From: Desulfurella amilsii
GTDB taxonomy: Bacteria > Campylobacterota_A > Desulfurellia > Desulfurellales > Desulfurellaceae
DNA length: 64,000 nt
Direction of reading: 5' to 3'
NCBI RefSeq assembly: GCF_002119425.1
Contig: NZ_MDSU01000018.1
Span: 959,501 to 1,023,500 of the forward strand
The notes under the pieces are model-generated. The model saw nothing but the letters and a program-made list of their open reading frames with translations. It did not search any database and was not told where the DNA came from. Each line of letters starts with the position of its first letter. Position 1 is the first letter of the stretch. The position numbers and the translations under genes were made by a program. Shown one piece after another: positions 17,543 to 25,649 of this stretch.

Positions 17543-18838
17543 TTAGTACCGTTTTGCACCCTGAGTTGCTTCTTTTGGCAATAAAGCAAGTAAAACTGCA
17601 GAAATCAACAAAGATACGCCAACGGCTGCTAACCCATAGTAGACATTGCCCGTGCGAGATTTTATAAAACCTATAATATATGGTGCAAAAAATCCACCTA
17701 AATTGCCAATTGAATTGATTACTGCTATGCCTGCAGCTGCAGCTGCGCCTGATAAAAACTTATTTGGTAGTGCCCAAAATGGTCCAAAAGCAGCGTAAGC
17801 TCCAGCAGTAACGATTGACAAAACGACAATAGAAGTAAATGGCGTTTTTATAAATAGCATTGCAAATATAGCTATAGCACTAATTACAAGAGGTATTTGT
17901 GTGTGGTAACGCCACTCAGCTTTTTTATCCGCTGATGATCCATTAACAACCATCATTATTGCTGCAAATAAAAATGGTATCATTGCCAAAAATCCGACAG
18001 CTTGAGAACTATAGGTTTTTGAGAGACCTTTTATAATTTGTGGCAGCCAGAAGCTTATTGAATACAATCCCATAATTAACCCAAAAAAGTAAATAAAAGC
18101 TAGCAACCAAACACGCCCGTTTTTCATTGCCTCAGCTGCTGTCATTTTTTTCTGTTTGGCTTTTTCTGATTGCTCTTGAGCTATCTCGTTAGTAAGCCAA
18201 TCCCTTTCTTCTGATGTCAAAAACTTTGCTTCAGATGGTTTATTCGGTAAAATAAAAAATGTTATTATGCCAAATATTAAAGCAGGAAACCCCTCTAATA
18301 TAAATAGCCATCTCCAGCTTTCAAGTCCTGCCCAATGCACATGGTCTAAAATTATACCAGATATTGGAGAGCCAATAACGCTTGAAAATGCAAGTGCGGT
18401 CATAAATAAAGCTACCGCTTGGGCAAGGTCTCTTTGCGGAAACCAGTATGTTAAAAACAATATTACACCAGGGAAAAATCCCGCTTCGACTAACCCTAAT
18501 AAAAATCTAGCGACATAAAGGTGCATAGGAGAATTTGCAAAACCTGTAAGCGTAGCAACTAGTCCCCAAATAACTAATATTATAGAAATCCAGATACGCG
18601 CTCCTATTTTGTGTAAAATTAAGTTACTTGGAACTTGAAAAACTAAATAACCTATAAAAAAAATACCTGCAGCAAAACCAAACTGTTCGGCGCTTAAACC
18701 TAAATCTTTGTTCATTTTTAAAGCAGCAAAACCTACATTTACTCTGTCTAAAAAATTAATAACGTAAAGCAAAAACATGTAAGGAATTAAAAACCTCTTA
18801 ACCTTGCTTATAGCGCTTTTTGCTATAGCCTCTGACAT
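17543..18838 (-). CDS. MFS transporter, anion:cation symporter family
   Basis: A 431-aa major facilitator with about twelve membrane segments. Near the N-terminus, FLIPYMFLLYVINFLDRVNVGFAALKMNKDLGLS is typical of the ACS family (tartrate, phthalate, hexuronate and galactonate carriers). LLGLVEAGFFPGVILFLTYWFP is the conserved loop after segment 4. A hydrophilic central loop contains EQSEKAKQKKMTAAEA. It has a strong ribosome site, GGAGGTGAG. The downstream glcD and glcF suggest it imports the hydroxyacid they oxidise. Expression is probably controlled by the GntR protein through the palindrome upstream. Confidence 0.9.
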   Translation of the reverse strand: MSEAIAKSAISKVKRFLIPYMFLLYVINFLDRVNVGFAALKMNKDLGLSAEQFGFAAGIFFIGYLVFQVPSNLILHKIGARIWISIILVIWGLVATLTGFANSPMHLYVARFLLGLVEAGFFPGVILFLTYWFPQRDLAQAVALFMTALAFSSVIGSPISGIILDHVHWAGLESWRWLFILEGFPALIFGIITFFILPNKPSEAKFLTSEERDWLTNEIAQEQSEKAKQKKMTAAEAMKNGRVWLLAFIYFFGLIMGLYSISFWLPQIIKGLSKTYSSQAVGFLAMIPFLFAAIMMVVNGSSADKKAEWRYHTQIPLVISAIAIFAMLFIKTPFTSIVVLSIVTAGAYAAFGPFWALPNKFLSGAAAAAGIAVINSIGNLGGFFAPYIIGFIKSRTGNVYYGLAAVGVSLLISAVLLALLPKEATQGAKRY

Positions 18839-18859
18839 AATCTCACCTCCAGCAAAAAT

Positions 18860-18878
18860 TGGTCTATTGGTTAGACCA
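18860..18878. promoter_or_regulatory. GntR/FadR-type operator at the MFS-glcD-glcF promoter
   Basis: TGGTCTA-N5-TAGACCA is a perfect palindrome. Inside it, TGGTTAGACCA (18868-18878) has the TGGT-N3-ACCA form known for FadR-subfamily GntR regulators. It lies just downstream of the -10 box, where a bound repressor would block transcription. A GntR/FCD regulator gene sits 160 bases upstream. Confidence 0.7.
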
Positions 18879-18886
18879 TTGGTTAA

Positions 18887-18914
18887 ATTATAATACTGTT
18901 TTATTAATTGTCAA
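18887..18914 (-). promoter_or_regulatory. consensus promoter of the MFS-glcD-glcF operon
   Basis: On the minus strand, TTGACA (18909-18914) and TATAAT (18887-18892) are both perfect, with a 16-base spacer. Such a strong promoter fits control by a repressor at the adjoining palindrome. Confidence 0.85.
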
Positions 18915-19002
18915 TTATATTTTTAAATTATTAATTTATAAACTAAAATGTGCAATTTTTAGCAAAATTTGTCAAAAATAAATCGTGTGTTACTTGTTTT
19001 TA

Positions 19003-19740
19003 TTAGTTTTGTAAACTAAATTTATCGAGGTAATTTTTAAAATCTTGATCTATAAAAGAAAGATGTTTTAACATGCTTTGTTTGGCAAAAGAGGGATTGT
19101 TTTGTATAATCGCATCCATTATGGCTTTGTGTTCAAGTAATAACTCTCTTTTTGACAAACCCTTTACCTTTATAACATATTCTCTGCCTACTTTTACGGT
19201 ATCTTTTAACAAATTAAAGATTGACATCATCATATGGTAAAGCACAGTATTTTTAGAAGCTTTAATGATAGATAGGTGAAATTCCGCATCTTCGTATTCA
19301 CCAGAGTTTGATTTAGTGCTAACTTTTTCTAATTCCATATAAGCTTCAGTAACGTACTTTTTTGATTCTTCATCTGCATTTTTAGCTGCCATTTCAACAG
19401 CCCACACTTCTAGAGTTTTTCTAATCTCCATGAGTTCCCATGTTAGCTTAGGATCTTTTACCAATAAATTATCAACACCTTTTAGTATATCTTCACCAAC
19501 AGATTTTATAAAAGTGCCATCTCCTTGAATGCTCTCAATCAAACCTTTTGCCTCCAACATGTTTAGTGCTTCTCTCACAGAGCTTCTACTTACCTCAAAC
19601 ATTTTTGCTAAATCTCTCTCTGAAGGTAGTTTTTCATTGGGCTTTAAAATAGCATCTTTTATGTAGAGCTCTATTTGTTCCACAATCTCTTCTGAGATCT
19701 TTTTTTGTTTAATTGGTTTAAATATCATACCATTTTTCAC
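19003..19740 (-). CDS. GntR/FadR-family regulator with FCD ligand domain
   Basis: A 245-aa regulator. The winged helix (about residues 12-75) includes KLPSERDLAKMFEVSRSSVREALNMLEAKGLI, the GntR signature. The rest is the helical FCD domain, with AEFHLSI and a later LLLEHKAIMDAI carrying the His and Glu/Asp metal-binding residues. This subgroup includes LldR, GlcC and PdhR, which sense lactate, glycolate or pyruvate. Its location next to the MFS-glcD-glcF operon and the TGGT-N3-ACCA operator suggests it represses that operon. The frame begins with GTG at 19740. ATG at 19728 is an alternative start. Confidence 0.88.
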   Translation of the reverse strand: MKNGMIFKPIKQKKISEEIVEQIELYIKDAILKPNEKLPSERDLAKMFEVSRSSVREALNMLEAKGLIESIQGDGTFIKSVGEDILKGVDNLLVKDPKLTWELMEIRKTLEVWAVEMAAKNADEESKKYVTEAYMELEKVSTKSNSGEYEDAEFHLSIIKASKNTVLYHMMMSIFNLLKDTVKVGREYVIKVKGLSKRELLLEHKAIMDAIIQNNPSFAKQSMLKHLSFIDQDFKNYLDKFSLQN

Positions 19741-19762
19741 TTAGTTACGCTTCAAAAGCTAA

Positions 19763-20317
19763 CTAAAAACACAATTTATTTATCAATTGTGCTAAATCCG
19801 CAACCTTTGAGGTTAAAGAATAAGATTTGTTATTTAATCGCCACTTTAGTCCGTTAAAAATTATGCTACCCAACATTATATCTGCGATAATCTCGCTTTG
19901 CGGGCACTCATTTAGTAAATCTACAATATTTTGTCTATAATTAAAAACAATTGTTTGCAATTTTTCTTTCTTTGCAATATCGCCAATATAAATTTCATCA
20001 GAAAAAACCATTATAGGCAGTACTTCGTTGTCTTCTACCATTTTCAAATGCTCACTCAAAAGGCTCAAAATCCTTTTTTGAATATCTTTTTCTTTTCTAG
20101 CTGTTTCTATAATATTAAGTAAATATCCGTCTATCTTATCCATAAAATACAAAATTAGCTCGTCTCTGTTTTCAAAATATTTGTAAATCGCCGGCTGTGT
20201 TACACCTAAAACATCAGCTACGGCTTTTGTTGTAACATTATTGAAACCTTTTTGTGAGGCAATCTGGCCAATCGCTTTGAAAACCTCATCTTTGCGCTCT
20301 TGCTTCGACTTTCTCAT
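19763..20317 (-). CDS. TetR family transcriptional regulator
   Basis: A 184-aa regulator. The N-terminal helix-turn-helix reads FNNVTTKAVADVLGVTQPAIYKYFENRDELI (about residues 20-50). The rest is a helical ligand domain with no recognisable ligand signature. The gene has its own promoter whose -10 box lies only seven bases before the ATG, so its mRNA may be leaderless. It lies 43 bases after the TPR lipoprotein gene and 22 bases before the GntR gene. Whether it controls the graspetide-like locus, the hydroxyacid operon or itself cannot be told. Confidence 0.85.
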   Translation of the reverse strand: MRKSKQERKDEVFKAIGQIASQKGFNNVTTKAVADVLGVTQPAIYKYFENRDELILYFMDKIDGYLLNIIETARKEKDIQKRILSLLSEHLKMVEDNEVLPIMVFSDEIYIGDIAKKEKLQTIVFNYRQNIVDLLNECPQSEIIADIMLGSIIFNGLKWRLNNKSYSLTSKVADLAQLINKLCF

Positions 20318-20324
20318 ATTATTA

Positions 20325-20352
20325 ATTATAAACTCTTTTCGTTTATTATCAA
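20325..20352 (-). promoter_or_regulatory. promoter of the TetR gene, giving a near-leaderless transcript
   Basis: On the minus strand, TTGATA (20347-20352) and a perfect TATAAT (20325-20330) are 16 bases apart. Transcription should begin at or next to the ATG (20315-20317), and there is no ribosome site. Confidence 0.6.
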
Positions 20353-20360
20353 ATGTTTTT

Positions 20361-22472
20361 TTATTCTACTTTTAACTTAAACTCCCATTTAATCATTTCA
20401 TCTTTTACAGCTTGCGCATCATTTGCATCTGGCAACAAAATTAAATAAACATTCATGTGTTCAATAGCTTTTTTGTAATCTTGCGTTTGTGCATATAACA
20501 GTGCTATATCGTGGTGTAAGTTTGGGTTAAATGGATTTTTTTCAATAACGGCATTTAATTTAGCAATAGCTTTATCTAATTTATTTTCTTGATAATACAT
20601 TTGAGCATATATAAAAGATTTTTTTGAATCTTCGTTAAGCTCCACCACAGCAGGGTCTACAGCAATAATGCTTTCAACATTTGAATATATCTTTGATTTA
20701 TTTTGTTCATCAACAAAGTCTAAAACCGCCTTATAGTATTCTAAAGATTTCCTATACGCTCCCTGATTTTTTAGTTGTGAAGCTGTTGATAAATTTTCAT
20801 TAACAAATGAAGAAATCGCTTTAAAAAACATAGGTTTAAATTTATCAAATAAAACGCTACCGTGATTTTGTTGTGCTAATCTATACGTCGTTAAAGCTTT
20901 GTTATAATATTTCATATTAGCATATGCAACGGCTTGTAGTATATTGGCTTCTGCTAAAAAATTAACATTATCTAGCAAATCAACTGCCTTATCATAATTG
21001 TTAGTATCAATTAAAACTAATGCTTTTGCAATGGTAGAAATATTGCCGTCTAGGTACAGCTTATAAGACAAATCGGCATACTCATAAAAGTCCTTTTTAT
21101 TGTTTAAAAAATAATTCCCAAAAGCCATCCAAGCGTATGCAGAAAATGAATCCGGAGTGTGTAATTTTTGCGTTTTTAGTGATAACTTAATCAACTCAGA
21201 ACTGTTCTTTCTTTTAATAACAATTTCATTTAACGCATTAGACTCTTTTTTAATTAACTCTACAACCTTTTTAATTTCTATGTTTTTTGTTGATTGGTTA
21301 TTAATCTCTACTACTTCATCATCTTTGTAAACCAAATTAACAGCACTTGATAAAGGATTTACAGATTCAACTATTGGGTAACCAGAGTTAGACAAAATAT
21401 TACTAAAATTAATGCCAATACCATCGTATTGTTGTTTATCTAGTATTTCTTTTAAAATATTTATTGCAGCTTGATATTCATTTACACCAAAAAGAGTTTC
21501 TACGATAATCTTTGGGTTTAGTGGGATTTGGCTTTGTTTGATAATCATCTTAGCTACATCATAGTCTTTTGCTTCAATCAAAAATTTGATATAGTACTTT
21601 TTAGCATCTTGTATTATATTTTGTGCTATAGCATCGGCATAAATTTTCTTTGCAAGGCCTATTTGACCGTTTTTATAATAGCTCCTTGCAAGCAAATCAT
21701 ACCCAATTATATTGTTTGGGGCTAACTTAATAATCATCTTAGAAGCTGAGATTGCATCTTTGTAGTTGCCATTTCTAAGCGAAACATTAGCAAGTATTAT
21801 GTAATTTTCTAAATCCAGTGGGTTCTTTTCAATTGCTGAGTTAACATGGCTTACAGTTTCGTTTTGATTGTTTAAAGCATAATCGATTTTTTGACCTAGT
21901 TGCTCTAAGTCTTTTTTGATAGATATAGCTGCAGCTTTAGAGTATTCTTCATCTCCAAAAAATGAAAACAATCCAGTTAACTCGTAATTGCCTTCCAACC
22001 TAAGGTTGTAAGGTTTTGAAACAAGATAGTTATCATCATAAATAAAAGACTCGATACCAACTACTACGTCTAAGCTTCTTTTAGAAAATCCAGAGTTTTC
22101 TTTAACATATAAGAAATTTGGCGAGATTTTTATAATAATGTGACTTTTACCATATAGCTCTAGGGAATTTACTTGATAGTCTGATCGTTTAAAATACGGT
22201 GATAAATAATACTTAACACCCTGCAAAACCATAAATTCTGTGGGTAAAATATATTTAATGTTAACAGAAAAAATATCGAAATTGTACTGTGTGTATTCTA
22301 AAATTTTATCTGCAACAATAAATGTAGCAGGGTAGGAAAATTTTGTTTGAGTTACCTGTTTTGGAGGTTCTAAATTAATTGGTTTAATATTATGAGGTAT
22401 AGTAGTAGAGCAACTATACATAAAAAACACAGCCAACCAAATACTTGCAAATAAAAATGGTTTAACTTTCAT
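20361..22472 (-). CDS. TPR lipoprotein with central PDZ-like domain
   Basis: A 703-aa exported protein. A hydrophobic signal ends FMYSC, so Cys21 is the likely lipidation site, although Met at -3 is unusual. A region of about 180 residues has no recognised fold. TPR-like helices follow (for example YIILANVSLRNGNYKDAISASKMI). Then comes a PDZ-like segment (about residues 350-440) with GIGINFSNIL, VESVNPLSSAVNL, DDEVVEINNQ and VVELIKKES, the pattern of a PDZ carboxylate loop and its two strands. More TPRs follow to the end. The start is 22472, behind GGAG and two bases after the previous gene. It ends the ATP-grasp operon. It may be a scaffold or docking protein, but the function is unknown. 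Confidence 0.75.
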   Translation of the reverse strand: MKVKPFLFASIWLAVFFMYSCSTTIPHNIKPINLEPPKQVTQTKFSYPATFIVADKILEYTQYNFDIFSVNIKYILPTEFMVLQGVKYYLSPYFKRSDYQVNSLELYGKSHIIIKISPNFLYVKENSGFSKRSLDVVVGIESFIYDDNYLVSKPYNLRLEGNYELTGLFSFFGDEEYSKAAAISIKKDLEQLGQKIDYALNNQNETVSHVNSAIEKNPLDLENYIILANVSLRNGNYKDAISASKMIIKLAPNNIIGYDLLARSYYKNGQIGLAKKIYADAIAQNIIQDAKKYYIKFLIEAKDYDVAKMIIKQSQIPLNPKIIVETLFGVNEYQAAINILKEILDKQQYDGIGINFSNILSNSGYPIVESVNPLSSAVNLVYKDDEVVEINNQSTKNIEIKKVVELIKKESNALNEIVIKRKNSSELIKLSLKTQKLHTPDSFSAYAWMAFGNYFLNNKKDFYEYADLSYKLYLDGNISTIAKALVLIDTNNYDKAVDLLDNVNFLAEANILQAVAYANMKYYNKALTTYRLAQQNHGSVLFDKFKPMFFKAISSFVNENLSTASQLKNQGAYRKSLEYYKAVLDFVDEQNKSKIYSNVESIIAVDPAVVELNEDSKKSFIYAQMYYQENKLDKAIAKLNAVIEKNPFNPNLHHDIALLYAQTQDYKKAIEHMNVYLILLPDANDAQAVKDEMIKWEFKLKVE

Positions 22473-22474
22473 AA

Positions 22475-23512
22475 CTACTCCTTTGCATACCACTCATATA
22501 CGCCTTTTTGATAAGCATTAAAATTATTATTTATAAATTCTTTAAAATCAAAATCCATCCCTACTGCGTTGGATATCTCTGTAAGATCCTTACCAAGCAA
22601 ATTAAAAACAAATCGCGAATAAACCTTACTAACTTCAAGAGTAAAACTAGCCTGAGGTATACCGATTTTTAAAATAGAAAAATCAGCTATACTTTGAAGA
22701 GCTTTAGCGACCCCATCTATTTTGTAATCAACAATGATACTTGCAATACCAAGAGTATTTTCATAAACATTATCACCAATAAACTTGCTAAGACCCTTTA
22801 TCTTTTTTTGCTCTTTTAGTGTTTCAGCAAGCAAAATATTGGATTTGTGATACTTTTCTAAAAAAACCTTTCCTCCTTCTTGTACTAAATCGCTCAATCG
22901 GTTGCCAAAAAAATTCTGCACCTCATGGTTAAGATCAAATTGATTTTGGCTTTGCATTAAAGCTACACTACTACTAAGCTCTTTGGTGTTTATTTTGTCT
23001 TGCCATTTAAATGGCACAATGCTCGAACCCAAAGTTTTAAAACCTAAAGATTGGTCTTGATTTTGTTGAGTAGCTTGAGTTTCAGATTGGGATTGATCTT
23101 TAATTGCATGCCATGTTTTTAGGGCTTGTTGCTTTTTTTGCATTAATAACTTTTGTTGTTCTTCGTATTCTTTTTGTTTTTGCGCTTGCAGGTAATCATC
23201 ATTTGTTGTATCAGGGGGGTTCATAAGCCCACTAAATAAACCACCAAGTAAGCTGCCAAATATACCGATTGTCATACTTTCAGATGGGCTCAAAGAAGGC
23301 GAGCGAGATTTTTTGTAAGTCTTAGGCGCAGAAGGTTGAGGTTTATTTGAGTAGTTGCGATCAATAGAAGGCGTCGGTGTTGGTATGTTATAGTTGCAAT
23401 TGCCTCCACTTTGCTTACACAACTCTTGAGCTTGCTCCCAAGCTCCTGCATAAGTAAAAATAGGTATGTTCAAAAAAACAAATAAAACAAGTAACTCAAA
23501 TACCCTTTTCAT
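22475..23512 (-). CDS. exported protein of unknown function (graspetide-like operon)
   Basis: A 345-aa protein with a signal peptide ending TYAGA. After it come a Cys pair (QELCKQSGGNCNY), a Pro/Ser-rich linker, a short Gly-rich hydrophobic stretch (about residues 75-95), a Gln/Lys-rich coiled-coil stretch (about 105-155), and a helical C-terminal domain of about 170 residues. No family is recognised. It starts at 23512 behind AAGGA, two bases after the 297-aa gene, and ends two bases before the TPR lipoprotein gene. The coupling suggests the products act together at the cell envelope. Confidence 0.65.
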   Translation of the reverse strand: MKRVFELLVLFVFLNIPIFTYAGAWEQAQELCKQSGGNCNYNIPTPTPSIDRNYSNKPQPSAPKTYKKSRSPSLSPSESMTIGIFGSLLGGLFSGLMNPPDTTNDDYLQAQKQKEYEEQQKLLMQKKQQALKTWHAIKDQSQSETQATQQNQDQSLGFKTLGSSIVPFKWQDKINTKELSSSVALMQSQNQFDLNHEVQNFFGNRLSDLVQEGGKVFLEKYHKSNILLAETLKEQKKIKGLSKFIGDNVYENTLGIASIIVDYKIDGVAKALQSIADFSILKIGIPQASFTLEVSKVYSRFVFNLLGKDLTEISNAVGMDFDFKEFINNNFNAYQKGVYEWYAKE

Positions 23513-23514
23513 AA

Positions 23515-24408
23515 TTAATCCTTCCATTTTAGACTTTTAACTGGAAAGTTGTATTTCCTTAACTCATCTATATTTGATAATCCTATAATACCCATATTAG
23601 TTGGAAACATTACAAAAAGCACATTATCCTTTAAAAATATCTTTGGGTTTTTGGCTTTTACAAACTCCATTGCTTGAGCATTTTGAATAAAGCCCACAGA
23701 ATTTGCCGTAGTATAAAAAATTCCGTAGCCAGTATAAACGATCTGATCAAAATTTTTATTTTGGTTATCGTAGTAAAGTAATCTTTTCTCATCTTTTACG
23801 ATATAAATTTTGTCCTGTGAAGCAATAACTATATTTTCTCCAACGCCTGAGACACTACTTATGGGTTCTTGTTGAGAATAAAGCGCAACAAAAGCGTGTG
23901 GTTTTATTTTTTTGTTAAAAATATAAACTTTGTATGTTTTTGTTTTATTATCAAAACTCAAACAATACAATGTTTTATCAAGTCCTAAAAATAGTTTAGA
24001 TTCACTGGGTAAACTATCTATAGGTTCAATTGTAACTTTTGGTATGTTGTTTAGCATGGGTGAAATTTTTAGATACCCAAACACGGTTTTGCTATAAAAA
24101 AGCACCGCTGTCTCATCAAGACACAAGAAACCACTATAGTCGCCCTCAACAACTAAAAAACTATTTTGTTTTGGGAAAAACAAAAATTTGTTCATATATC
24201 CAACAATTGCCTGGTTTGTTACACAAAACTCCACTTTATGTTTTGCACTGTAATTTTGAGGATTAACAAGCCAAAATGACTGAATTGAGCTGTTTTTTGG
24301 TAATATTAAAGCTACTTGGGGGATCACATAAATTTCGTCCCTAGCAAAACTTTGACTGGCAAATAAAAACAATAGTCCATAAAACACAATTACTTTTTTT
24401 AACATCAT
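23515..24408 (-). CDS. exported beta-rich protein of unknown function (graspetide-like operon)
   Basis: A 297-aa protein with a signal peptide ending ASQSFA. The mature part is rich in short beta-strand patterns with Tyr, Phe, Val and Ile alternating with Asp, Asn and Lys. Segments such as LFLGLDKTLYCLSFDNKTK, GVGENIVIASQDKIYIVKD and GYGIFYTTANSVGFI recall beta-propeller blades. That fold is inference. The ATG lies in ATGATG overlapping the TGA of the ATP-grasp gene, so translation is coupled to the ligase. It may bind or display the modified peptide, but no homology is recognised. Confidence 0.65.
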   Translation of the reverse strand: MMLKKVIVFYGLLFLFASQSFARDEIYVIPQVALILPKNSSIQSFWLVNPQNYSAKHKVEFCVTNQAIVGYMNKFLFFPKQNSFLVVEGDYSGFLCLDETAVLFYSKTVFGYLKISPMLNNIPKVTIEPIDSLPSESKLFLGLDKTLYCLSFDNKTKTYKVYIFNKKIKPHAFVALYSQQEPISSVSGVGENIVIASQDKIYIVKDEKRLLYYDNQNKNFDQIVYTGYGIFYTTANSVGFIQNAQAMEFVKAKNPKIFLKDNVLFVMFPTNMGIIGLSNIDELRKYNFPVKSLKWKD

Positions 24409-25361
24409 CTAACCTGCGTAGGTATAGGGTTTAGTGGCGTATCTGGGTGAATTTCTTCTATAAATTTTTTAATTACACCAAGTTTATTTTTAGGATCCAG
24501 CCAAAGCCATTGACCATTTGGGTTAACTTCTAAAAAATAATAGTTTTTATCATCATATAGAAAATCTAGTCTACCAAAGTGCAATTTTAAATCATTCATA
24601 AACTTATAAATATTCTCTTTAATATCTTTTTTTAAATCGTGGACTTGCCAGTTAGATGCGGTTTTATCTACAGATAACTCCCTCCAATCAACAGTCCTAT
24701 CTATAAAATTTCTTCTGTCCAATTCAAATGCAAACATTTTATCTCTAATAAACACAACCGTAATATCGTATTTCGCGTCAATATATTCTTGAATCATCCA
24801 GGGTTGATTGTCACTTAGCCCGTTTTCTTTGGTTTTTGTTGTATATAAAACTAAATATTGTTTTTTATCTATGGGTTGCATTGTTAAGCTTTTAATAACT
24901 ATATCTCTATCATTAAACTCTTTTAATTTAGTATTGTACCTAAATTCATAGTTTGGGACATTAAAATACTTTTTTGCAACACTAAGTTGAACAAACTTTC
25001 CAACTCTAAAATCTACTAAAGGCTCTATTAATACTACCTTTCTTTGCATCCAGGCTAAATTTATAATTTCTCTTGCAGCGTAGTATAATTCCTTGTCAAT
25101 GTAATCTTCTTCGTCTGATAGTTGTTTGGGCTTTATTAATAGATCCTGCTTAAGCGAGGGCTTTCTGTACAATACTTTATTTATATTTGTATTATTTGCT
25201 ATTCTGTCAAGTGGGTCTCGAATTTCAAAACCGTCATTGTTTAAAACTATTTTGTATTTTTCAAAACAATCAGAATTAAACCTAAATACACCGTTTTCTC
25301 CCATATAGTAAATCAACATATCAATGGTTGTATCAAACGTAGTAGAATAAATTAGTAACAT
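24405..25361 (-). CDS. MvdC/MvdD-like ATP-grasp ligase, candidate graspetide macrocyclase
   Basis: A 318-aa ATP-grasp enzyme. Features shared with microviridin-type ligases are an N-terminal lobe ending KVLYRKPSL, a central VIKSLTMQPI, PWMIQEYIDAKYDITVVFIRDKMFAFELD, a VDWR motif, and a C-terminal FGRLDFLYDDKNYYFLEVNPNGQWLWLD-type block. That block has the metal-binding Asp, Glu and Asn and the diagnostic NPNGQW. Such ligases join Asp/Glu side chains to Ser/Thr/Lys of a precursor by ester or amide bonds. Thr replaces the Arg I would expect after YDI; that point is from memory. The start is ATG 25361. A TTG nine bases earlier lies in the hairpin. No clear ribosome site is seen. Confidence 0.85.
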   Translation of the reverse strand: MLLIYSTTFDTTIDMLIYYMGENGVFRFNSDCFEKYKIVLNNDGFEIRDPLDRIANNTNINKVLYRKPSLKQDLLIKPKQLSDEEDYIDKELYYAAREIINLAWMQRKVVLIEPLVDFRVGKFVQLSVAKKYFNVPNYEFRYNTKLKEFNDRDIVIKSLTMQPIDKKQYLVLYTTKTKENGLSDNQPWMIQEYIDAKYDITVVFIRDKMFAFELDRRNFIDRTVDWRELSVDKTASNWQVHDLKKDIKENIYKFMNDLKLHFGRLDFLYDDKNYYFLEVNPNGQWLWLDPKNKLGVIKKFIEEIHPDTPLNPIPTQVR

Positions 25362-25369
25362 ATAAAACA

Positions 25370-25400
25370 ATTAGCAAGCCTTGATAAGAGGCTTGCTAAT
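25370..25400 (-). terminator. perfect hairpin between precursor peptide and ligase genes
   Basis: ATTAGCAAGCCT (25370-25381) and AGGCTTGCTAAT (25389-25400) form a perfect 12-bp stem with a 7-base loop. On the minus strand it is followed by TGTTTTAT. It begins 6 bases after the peptide stop codon. The tail is only partly T-rich, which suggests a partial terminator or mRNA stabiliser that yields more precursor than enzyme. Confidence 0.7.
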
Positions 25401-25406
25401 TAACTC

Positions 25407-25598
25407 TTAAGAATCTGCCTCGTTAGTGGAGCTTTCACCATCAAACATTGTAGAGCTTTTAGTGCTCCAAATAATTAAACGTAAATCTGCGCCAACAAAA
25501 CGCCTCTGCTCTTTAAAATTGTAACTACCAGTATCTGCCACCAATTTTTCAAATGCAATCCTCTCCTTTTGCCTTGCAAAGTCCTTTAGGGTCTTCAT
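25407..25598 (-). CDS. candidate graspetide precursor peptide
   Basis: A 63-aa peptide. Residues 1-43 form a charged, helix-prone leader containing FARQKERIAFEKLV and RRFVGADLRLII. From Trp44 on, the C-terminus is almost only Ser, Thr, Asp, Glu and small residues. It holds two related units, SSTMFDGE (48-55) and SSTNEADS (56-63), each with three hydroxyl residues followed by two acids. That is the composition expected for side-chain ester crosslinking by the ATP-grasp enzyme encoded next. A consensus AGGAGGT ribosome site and a strong promoter precede it. No identical known precursor family was recognised. The pairing with the ligase is the main evidence. Confidence 0.78.
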   Translation of the reverse strand: MKTLKDFARQKERIAFEKLVADTGSYNFKEQRRFVGADLRLIIWSTKSSTMFDGESSTNEADS

Positions 25599-25649
25599 GA
25601 GATACCTCCTTTACACATTTTTATATATTTTTGTATATTACATAATTGT

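Noticed and set aside
25407-25598. Alternative reading of the 63-aa peptide as a toxin-antitoxin or ribosomal-like small protein
   Set aside because: No paired toxin gene is adjacent, and the acid/hydroxyl-rich tail beside an NPNGQW ATP-grasp gene is better explained as a precursor.
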